Position numbers and translations under genes: made by a program. From Primula veris (lineage: Eukaryota > Streptophyta > Magnoliopsida > Ericales > Primulaceae), in contig OY821747.1 in NCBI GenBank assembly GCA_963682055.1, positions 26,968,126-27,032,125 on the forward strand: a DNA stretch of 64,000 nt, written 5' to 3'. The stretch's first letter is position 1, and each line of letters starts with the position of its first letter. This document shows positions 26,001 to 34,500 of this stretch, piece by piece. Under the pieces are notes generated by a model, which was not told the origin of the DNA, searched no databases, and worked only from the letters and a program-made list of their open reading frames with translations.

Positions 26001-26335
26001 GCTGATGTGCCCTCCTTCTCACTTGATTCACAAGATGGGTACACGTTAGACGTTGTAACAGACTGTCCCTATCAAGGAGCCACGTAAGAAAAATATGTGC
26101 CTACTGATATTCAGACTGTTTTTACTATTCATCTAAATCAAAATTAATTTTACATGTTTTATTTTTTTACAGATCAGACTGTGCATTGTATGTGTGCTAC
26201 AACATGGAGACAATCATCAATGGTGAACCTGTCACAAGAGAGACGACTTCCGACAAGATACTAGAGTTCAAGGCCAAGATAATAACGAGAATCGTCAATC
26301 GATACAATCAGTCTGAATTAACAAAAACAGTTTGA
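20018..26335 (+). CDS. Transposon-borne Ulp1-like (C48 peptidase) protein
   Basis: Eleven exons: 20018-20026, 20770-21507, 22442-22588, 22683-23334, 23430-23588, 24001-24634, 25234-25333, 25419-25505, 25611-25874, 25968-26083 and 26173-26335. All are GT-AG and phase-consistent, giving 1022 residues. Residues 4-298 match the N-terminal domain common to plant mobile Ulp1 proteins (LVTLYML, YDWATHI). Then come an acidic stretch (~325-375), a coiled coil (~430-568) and a Lys-rich likely nuclear signal (~697-714). The C48 protease domain has His892 (HWTLLVLN), Asn909 (FYNS, where Asp is usual), Gln966 and Cys972 (SDCALYVC). Ulp1 proteases remove SUMO. In MULEs the role is unknown, as is that of mudrB, whose position it takes. 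The exon 5 end could be 23594 instead. Confidence 0.85.
20220..20760 (+). repeat. CAGACTGTTT words in protease intron 1
   Basis: Intron 1 (20027-20769) carries about fourteen TCAGACTGTTT words, nearly all in sense orientation. Two local tandem duplications are visible: a unit of about 63 bp repeated at 20233-20360 and one of about 92 bp repeated at 20418-20602. Confidence 0.88.
21712..22492 (+). repeat. 380-bp tandem duplication including the start of protease exon 3
   Basis: About 380 bp is present twice in succession (21712-22092 and 22093-22492). Each copy begins with a hairpin of the CAGACTGT word and ends with the exon 3 splice acceptor plus about 55 bases of exon 3 (encoding YVILEKFNIS-PDMTK). 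In the first copy the exon is cut off by the junction, so only the second continues into a full exon. Confidence 0.9.
21716..21749. repeat. Perfect hairpin made of two opposed CAGACTGT words
   Basis: The arms CAGACTGTTTTTACA and TGTAAAAACAGTCTG are perfect 15-bp complements around a 4-base loop. A second perfect copy is at 22097-22130. Imperfect ones, with AGAGTCTG in the right arm, are near 21898, 22297 and 23690. Confidence 0.9.
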
Positions 26336-26389
26336 TTAATGTAAAAATTAGTTGTAAACAGTCTGAATGTAAAAATAGGTCCATTATTT

Positions 26390-27450
26390 GTAAACAGTCT
26401 GAATAGAAAAAAGTTCTATTATTTTGTTCGAATATGATTTCGTTTCTTTTCCATTTTCTTTCGCCAATATATTTTTCAATGAATCTTAAGACTGTATTAT
26501 TACTATCAATCATAAATGTATTATTAAAAACATATAAAAACGTATTTATACTGTATTACAAAAAACAGTCTGAAAAATATTATTAAATCTCAGACTGTAT
26601 TATTACTATCATTTATACTGTATTATTATAAACAGTCTGAATCTCAGACTGTTTCAGTACTCACACAATTCAGACTGTTTTAAAGATATCTATTGACTAA
26701 AAAAAAAGAGTCTGAATAATATGATTGATGTAACTAGTTTGCTTCACTTTATTTCTTCCGTTAATATATTTCAATGAAATATAAACAGTCTGAAAATATA
26801 TTATTAAATCTCAGACTGTATTATTACTATCAATTATACTGTATTATTATAAACAGTCTGAATCATTTACGACAATATACTAAAAAAACATCATATGACA
26901 TGTATCATTAGAAACTCAGACTGTTTTTATGTTCATTAGAGTATCATACTGTTTTCAGAAAGAATCTCAGACTGTTTCATTACTCACAATTCAGACTGTT
27001 TTAAAGAAGTCTATTGACTAATAAAAAAGAGTCTGAATAATATGATGATTGATGTAACTAGTTTTCTTCGTTTTCTTTATTACAATCGTAAAAATAAGAC
27101 TGTATTATTAAAAACAGTCTGAAAACATATAAACAGTCTGTATTACAATCATAATCTCAGACTGTTTTTAATATAAAACTGTAAATTAAAACTGTAAACA
27201 GTCTGAATAAATACCTGTGCACAAACGAATCCATCAGAAAAAATACCTGTGCACAAAAAACATAACAGCAATTGATCTCTAAAACAGTCTGAAAACAGTC
27301 TGAATAAGAATAATAATAAAACAAACGCAATTGATCTGTAAAAAGAATTCTAAATAACTGATTTGTAAAACAGTATGAATACAAGAACCTCATATTGTAT
27401 TATTAATATCATAAAATCAGACTGTATTATTAAAAACAGTCTGAAAAAGG
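26390..27450. repeat. CAGACTGTTT words between the two convergent genes
   Basis: The spacer between the two 3' ends is almost entirely TCAGACTGTATTATTAC, AAACAGTCTGAA and related words in both orientations, with no gene. At 27209-27280 it also holds a duplicated fragment of the transposase start region (see findings). Confidence 0.85.
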
Positions 27451-27507
27451 CCAACATCATATAAAACTAAAAAAAGTCTAATATACAACTAAAAAATCTA
27501 TTCACGA

Positions 27508-30118
27508 TCATCCTTCAGAAGAAAGCTTCTCTTTGCACGTCCGTTGATTATGATTTGCATATTTCTTGCACCTCCCGCATTGATTAGCTTTCTTCTTTTT
27601 CGCGACTGGATTTGCCTCACCACCTGATGGAATACGCTTCTTTTGAGGCCTTCCCGGAGGCCTTGATGTTTCTGGAGGTTTAATGTTTGACTCATTAATC
27701 AATTCAGAATCTCGCCAAATAGAACTAGGGACTGGGTTGATTGGCGTATTGTACGATCTTCGATAAATGTCCACAAAGAACCATTTTTCAACAAAATTCT
27801 CCATAGGCAGTTTGTCCCTAGAAATACACAAAACTGCATGTTGGCACGGGAACCCAGTCCTCTTCCATTCATGACATGAGCATTGCCGATGTCCCAGGTC
27901 CACGTATTCGGATGGAGCTGACAGCACTTCATATTTCCAAAACCCTGACCTCACAACCAAAAACGACAGACCGTTGTGAATGAATGTGTCCCATTTTTCT
28001 TGGTAGAAAGGACACAGAACACCTTTCCATGTTGCTGCAAAAAAAAAAAACATAACCAAAAATCTCTTAAAAACGTATACCTAGTAAAAACAGTCTGATA
28101 TGATGACAAACACGAATTCACATAACAGTCTGAGTTGCCACAAATCTGCTTTGATTCTTCTTTCATCGAACCATTTCATCAATTTCAATCTTAGCTTATC
28201 AATCAGTTCAGTGATAGGTAATTCTCTAATATCATTGATCCAATTATTGAATGATTCCACAGCATTGGAAGTTGTCTCACCATATCGCGACTTTACACAA
28301 TATGCTTCGGCCCATTTCATAGGATTGCAATTCTCCATAAATTTATCTATTTTACGACCCCCCATATTGCGCAACAACTTCATATTCTGTTCAAACAAAG
28401 GAATTGTAGCAGAAGTTGCACAAGTTTGCAACAAATTAATAATTTCAGTCCTTTTTGTTCCATCACCCCCACTAAACTTCAATTTCAAATTATACTTCAA
28501 ATGGCGTAGACAGTAATAATGGTCTGCGTTGGGAAAAATCCGAGACATACCATCCAACAACCCAATATGTCTATCCGAGAAAAATGTCAAAGGACGGTCA
28601 TCACCTATAGTTAACTTCAGTTGTTCTAGAAACCAACCCCAATTATCAATATTCTCACTGCTAACAATAGCAAAAGCAAGTGGATACAACCCTGTAACAT
28701 TAAAAAAATCAAAAACAGTCTGAAAATCAAAAACAGTCTGAAAATCAAAAACAGTCTGATAACAAAAACAGTCTGATAACAAAAACAGTCTGATAACAAA
28801 AACAATCTGATAACAAAAACAGTCTGATAACAAAAACAATCTGGTAACAAAAACATTTTTATAAAACAGTCTGATATAACAAAAGTTGTATATAAAACAG
28901 TCTGATAACAACACAATTTAGGCTTGTATAACAAAACAGTCTGAACTAAATTTAAAAACAGTCTGAGTTATATAAACCATTAATGTAACAAAAAACAAAC
29001 AAAAAAAGAGCTTGAAAAAGGAAAAACAAACCTTTATTGCCATTCTTGCCGACTGCAGACAATAAAACACCCTTATATTTTCCTTTTAAAAATGTTCCGT
29101 CAATGAAAAGCATGGGGCGAACATCCCTAAACCCTTTTATGCAGCCATGAAGAGAGAAAAATACCCTTTTGAATTGATTTGAACCATTCCCATCCTTATC
29201 AAGTTCCAGGACACTGCGACTCCCAGGATTTGTCGATTCTAAACCCACAAAATACCTTTCTAATTGGTTGTATGATTCATCGATATCCCCACTGTGCATT
29301 CCGCTAGCCATTTGGACAGCATTCCAAACTTTATAATAGCTTATCTCCAACCCATAACCAATCCTTAAATGCGATATTATAGCAGAAGGGGCTAAATTTG
29401 GATTTTCCCTCACATATTCATCCATTATTTTCGATATGAGCTTGCTATTTACATGCTTGTTCAGAGCACCTGGGGCTAACTTTTTGCATGTATGTTGTGA
29501 TTCAAACTTTCTAATCTTAAATTGTTGGTCTGAGGTCCACACACCAGCATATATGTACCAGCTATAGCCAATACTATCCCTCTCTTCACAATAAGCGACC
29601 ACCCTAACCGAGTTATTCCTTCCAAACCAGGGGACATGACCTTCATATATACAAAATTTCCGTAATGACTCTCTAAAGTGATCAGCACAACTAAAAATCT
29701 GCCCAACCCCAGTTATCAAGTTTGCCCACTCACTCGTTTTATAAACCTTCCTAACAGCTAAACTAGAACCTGCATCACACCAATCATCATCATCCGAAAA
29801 TTCAGAACAATCAGCACTTATTTCCTTCGAAGTACCAACAGTGCAAGTGGATACAGTCCCAACAAAAACTAGAATCTCTACTATTTTTTTTCCCAACACG
29901 TTAAACAGAGCGACCATATCTTTCAACTCATCATCCGATCTCAATAAACATCGCTCATCTCTAATTGCTAAGTAGGTTAGAGACACTGAATCCAAATTCA
30001 AGCTAAACCTATTACTTATTGTATGTAATAACTCCGCATAGGTCATACGCTTATTCAGAGCAACAGGGACACATTGATCATTATATCGACAATACATTAC
30101 TAAATCAAACGAATCCAT
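27508..30118 (-). CDS. Mutator-like (MULE) transposase
   Basis: Three exons on the minus strand, 30118-29032, 28691-28122 and 28034-27508, give 727 residues with consistent phases (the exon 2 donor GTGAAT is inferred from phase). Domains in order: a PB1-like N-terminal domain (about 5-75); a plant MuDR DNA-binding domain (about 125-200); the MULE transposase core with a DDE triad Asp340 (FIDGTF), Asp402 (FFSDRHIGLL) and Glu508 (VESFNNW); a SWIM zinc finger C604-x-C606-x9-C616-x-H618; and a basic tail ending in a CxxC-HN-C knuckle. It would cut and join the element ends. The start ATG lies just after a likely 5'-UTR intron acceptor (GTGCACAG). All key residues are present, so it could be functional. 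Confidence 0.9.
28710..28965 (-). repeat. CAGACTGTTT words in transposase intron 1
   Basis: Intron 1 of the transposase (28692-29031) is largely a tandem run of AAAACAGTCTGATAACA units, that is, TCAGACTGTTTT in the sense of transcription. The run happens to be open and reads as Leu-Ser-Asp-Cys-Phe repeats. Confidence 0.88.
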
Positions 30119-30164
30119 CAGAAAAAATACCTGTGCACAAAAACAGTATGAAGTATTAAATTTT

Positions 30165-30980
30165 AATAATAAACGCAATTGATCTCTAAAAACCTAACAA
30201 AAACCTACATTGTGTTACAGAAACAGTCTGATTTATTATATAACAAGAATACAATAGCTCAGACTGTTTATAATAACTCAGACTGTTTTCTGTAACTCTA
30301 GAATACAATAGCTCAGACTGTTTTTAAAAACAGTCTGAATACAAGAAAAAACAGTATGAACTCTTGAATTTTAACAATACAAAATCATACAGAACAGTCT
30401 GAATTATTATAATAAACACTGTTTTTTAAAACAGTCTGAATACAAGAAAAAAACAGTATGAAGTATTGAATTTTAATAATAAACGCAATTGATCTCTAAA
30501 AACCTAACAAAAACCTACATTGTGTTACAAAAAACAGTCTGAGTTATTATATAACAAGAATACAATAGCTCAGACTGTTTATAATAACTCAGACTGTTTT
30601 CTGTAACTCTAGAATAAATAGCTCAGACTGTTTTTAAAAACAGTCCGAATACAAGAAAAAACAGTATGAACTCTTGAATTTTAACAATACAAAATCATAC
30701 AGAACAGTCTGAATTATTATAATAAACACTGTTTTTTAAAACAGTCTGAATGCAAGAAAAAAACAGTATGAAGTATTGAATTTTAATAATAAACGCAATT
30801 GATCTCTAAAAACCTAACCAAAACATGCATTGTGTTACAGAAAACAGTCTGAGTTATTATATAACAAGAAATACAGTAGCTCAGACTGTTTATTAATAAC
30901 TCAGACTGTTTTCTGTAACTCTTGAATACAATAGCTCAAACTGTTTTTTTAAAACAGTCTGAATAAATCATACATTGTGT
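30165..30980 (-). repeat. 310-bp tandem repeat upstream of the transposase
   Basis: A unit of 310 bp is present about two and a half times; the marker CATTGTGTTACA recurs with exactly 310-bp spacing at about 30209, 30519 and 30829. Each unit carries eight to ten CAGACTGTTT-type words in both orientations. It lies in the probable 5'-UTR intron of the transposase, between a GCACAG acceptor near 30132 and a GACAGACAG|GT donor near 31107. Confidence 0.85.
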
Positions 30981-31273
30981 TAGAAAATTCTGATTTATTA
31001 TTTATTATAATAAATCTCTAAAACCTAAATTCAGCAAAGCAATTTGAGCTAAACTCAGCAAGAAAAACGAAGCTAGCAATAAAAAAACAGTTTGAAGAGA
31101 GAGAACCTGTCTGTCGAGAGAGAGAGATATACAGAAATTTGATAAAATTCGTTCAGTGAGAGAGATATACAGCTAATAGTGTATATAGATGGTTTAGAGA
31201 GAGAGAGATGGAGAGAAACGGTTTAGAGAGAGAGATAGATACAACTGTTTAAAAAAACAGAATATGTATAATA

Positions 31274-31393
31274 TATATACAGTGGACCAATCCTTAATTA
31301 GTTTCATAAATAATGGACCAATCTTTAAATGAATTTTATAGCTGGACCAATCCTTAAATACTTTTGTTTTCGTGGACCAATCCTTAATTTTTC
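31274..31393 (-). repeat. Right terminal inverted repeat of the large MULE
   Basis: Four iterations of TGGACCAATCCTTAA at about 30-bp spacing (one reads ATCTTTAA). Read inwards it matches the left terminus over about 45 bp and the deleted copy's left end almost throughout. A GA-rich tract just inside (31100-31240) is the likely CT-rich leader of the transposase transcript. Confidence 0.9.
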
Positions 31394-31531
31394 AAATATG
31401 TTTAACAAAATATATCTTCCATACGTGTGTCCTCCTAAACCAACACACGACTCATTTGCAGAATATCAAAATAATCACTTCCAATCTCTCTCTCTCTTTC
31501 TCTCTCTAAAATCCCCCCAAAAAGACCCACT

Positions 31532-34500
31532 ATGGCCTCTAAGCTCATCTCCACCGCCCTCCGCCGCCGCACCACCACCCTCCGCCACCTCTCCACCGCC
31601 GTTGCTGCAATCTCCACGTCACCCCCACCCCCTGACCCAATCACGCTGATGAAAGGCGTACAACTCTCGGGCCGACCGCTCTACCTAGACATGCAGGCCA
31701 CGTCACCGATGGACCCGAGAGTACTGGATGCTATGCTCCCGTATAATATGTATATGTACGGTAACCCTCACTCGCGTACCCATCTGTACGGTTGGGAGAG
31801 TGATAACGCGGTCGAGAAGGCCCGTGGACAGGTGGCGGAGGCAGTTGGGGCATCTCCGAAGGAGATTGTGTTTACCTCCGGAGCTACGGAAAGTAATAAT
31901 ATCTCTGTTAAAGGAGTACTGCATTTTTATAAGTGAGTTGTTTTAATTATTTTAGTTTATTTCTTATTTCGCAGCTGTCTTTTACAGGGAAGCTGATTGG
32001 TGACTTTAACCTGTTTTTTAAGGCTTGTTTGTCTGCTGGGATTTTAAGGTGCTTAATTTATTTAGGGCGTGTTTGTGTTTGGCTGCTGACTTTTTGAGCT
32101 AGCTTTATTACTTTATTTAGGGCTTATTTGTCTTCTATAGATAAGCTTCTTTCTGATTTTAGTTTTATTGTTTTAGGGGCGTCTCCGAAGGAGATTGTCT
32201 TTACTTCTGGCGTGACGGAGAGTAATAATATTTCTGTCAAAGGAGTCCTGTATTTTTTATAGGTGTGTTGTTATTATTATTTTAGTTTATTGTTTTTTTG
32301 GCTGCTGCCTTTTTTTGGTAAGCTGATACTTTAACCTGTTTATAAGGTAATTATTTGTAACTGGATAATAATTAGTAGTATATTTTAGGGCTTGATTGAC
32401 TGTTTGGTATTTTAAGCCAGCTTCTTTGGTTTTGAGCTAGTTTAATTTATTTAGGGCTTATTTGGCTTCTAAAGGTAAGCTACTTGCTGATTTTAGTTTG
32501 TTATTTAGGGCTTGTTTGGCTGCTAACTTTTTGAGGTAGATTAGTTTATTGAGGGCTTATTTGGCTTCTAATAGGTAAGCTACTTGCTGATTTTAGTTTG
32601 TTATTTAGGGCTTGTTTGGCTGCTGACTTTTTGAGGTAGATTAGTTTATTGAGGGCTTATTTAGCTTCTATATGTAAGCTACTTGCTGATTTTGTTTTGT
32701 TATCTAGGGCTTGTTTGGTTGCTGGGATTATAAGCTAGCTTTTTTGTAATCCAATTTTGCCAATCTCTCTCTCTCTCTCTCCATATATATATATATATAC
32801 ATATATAAACCCCCTTCAAACAGCAACTGCCTCCCTCCGACCCTGTCGCGATGATGAAAGGAGTCAAACTCTCCGGCCGACCGCTGTACTTAGACATGCA
32901 GTCCACGTCACCGATGGACCTGAGAGTACTCGACGCTATGCTCCCTTACAACATGTATTTGTACGGTAACCCTCACTCATGGACACATCTGTATGGGAGG
33001 GAGAGTGATGATGCTGTCGAGAAGGCGCGTGCAGAGGTGGCGGAGGCCGTTGTTGCTTTGTCGAAGGAGATTGTGTTTACTTTGGGCGCTACGGAGAGTA
33101 GTAATATTTCTGTTAGTGGCGTCCTGTATTTTTATAGGGTGTGATTTTGTTTTTATTTGTAATTTGATAATAATTAGTACTCTAGTTCATTCAGCTTAGA
33201 TATTTTCGGGAGTTTTGGCCTGTTTGGCTACTGGCTTTTTAAGCTTGCTTAATTTATTAAACGCTTATTTGGCTGCTGCCTTTTTTAGCTAGATTAATTT
33301 ATGTAGGGCTTATTTGGCTTCTATAGGTAAGCTTCTTGCTGATCTTAATTTGTTATTTAGGGCTTGTTTGGTTGTTAGGTTTATAGGACAGTTTTAAGTT
33401 ATTTTGGGCTTATTTGGCTTTTATTGGTTGGCGTCTTGCTGATTTTAGTTTGTTATTTAGGGCTTTTTTGGCTGTTGGGTATTTTAAGTTAGCTTATTTG
33501 TTTTGAGCTGGATTAATTATTTAGGGCTTATTTAGGTTCTACAGGTAAGCTTATTGCTGATTTTAGTTTTGTTGTTTTGGGGCTTGTTTGGTTGTTGCCT
33601 GGGATTATAAGCTAGCTTATTTGTAGTACATATTGCACAAAACTAATTAGAAATCGCTTAATAAGAGTTGCTCAATTAGGAATTGCTTAGTTGTATTAAG
33701 CCTCTATAGGTATAGCCAATTTAGATATAAGCCTTAAATCCCACTACAATGAAGGGGGTAAAAATCTCCAGCCTACCACTCTACCTGGACATGTAGGCCA
33801 CGTCACCGATGGACCCGAGAGTGCTCGATGCTATGCTCTCGTACAACATGTATATGTACGCTAACCCTTACTCGCAAACCCATGTGATGACGCTGTTGAG
33901 AAGGTGACGGATGCTGTTGGGGCTTCGTCAAAGGAGACTGTTTACTTCGGGTGCTACAGAGTAATAATATCTTTGTTAAGGGTGTTCTGCATTTTTGTAG
34001 GTATTATTATTTGTTTTTATTATTTGTTATTGATAATAATTAGTACTCTGGTTCATCCAGCTTAGGTTTTTTTAGAGAGTTTTGATTATTTTCGTTTCTT
34101 GTTTAGGGCCTGTTTGGCTGCCTGACTGTTTGAGCTAGCTGTATTTATTTATTTATTTAGGGCTCATTTGGCTTCTATAGGTAAGCTTCTTGCTGATTTT
34201 AGTTTTTATTATTTAGGGCTTGTTTGGCTGCTGACTTTTTTAGCTAGCTTAATTTATTTAGGGATTATTTGGCTGATGCCTATTTGAGCTAGCTTAATTT
34301 ATATAGGGCTTATTTGGCTGCTGCCTATTTGAGCTAGATTAATATATTTAGGGCTTATTTGATTTCTATAGGTAAGCTTCTGCTGAATTTAATTTGTTAT
34401 TTAGGGCTCGTTTGGTGGTTGGAATTATATGCTTACTTTTACATAAAGCACGAATTCATTAGGAATCGCTTCATTAGCAATTGCATAATTAGGAATTGCT

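Larger units (their letters stand above)
19746..31393. mobile_element. Autonomous-looking Mutator-like transposon carrying an Ulp1 protease gene and a transposase
   Basis: The 11,648 bp element starts GGGTAAATTTTGGATTGG and ends with the complement of GAAAAATTAAGGATTGG. The flanking 9-mers are AAATATCTT (19737-19745) and AAATATGTT (31394-31402), 8 of 9 identical, which fits the 9-bp duplication of Mutator insertions. It holds two convergent genes: a C48 protease gene on the plus strand (20018-26335) and a MULE transposase on the minus strand (30118-27508). The layout recalls maize MuDR, with two convergent genes driven from the two ends, and the Ulp1-carrying MULEs (KAONASHI type) described in other plants. 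Both genes give uninterrupted spliced frames, so the element may be recently active. It sits about 1 kb after COX6A and 138 bp before the NFS1 ATG. Confidence 0.9.

Noticed and set aside
28626..28934. Open minus-strand frames of Leu-Ser-Asp-Cys-Phe repeats
   Set aside because: They are translations of the AAACAGTCTGATAACA run in transposase intron 1. The splice sites around it (29031 and 28692) join conserved MULE domain sequence.
20220..31000. CRISPR-like appearance of regularly repeated short words
   Set aside because: Repeats are about 11 bp, occur in both orientations with irregular spacing and lie in introns of a plant transposon. There are no spacers of uniform size and no cas genes.
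19746..31393. LTR retrotransposon
   Set aside because: The ends are inverted, not direct. There is no primer-binding site, polypurine tract, gag or reverse transcriptase; the encoded enzyme is a DDE/SWIM transposase.
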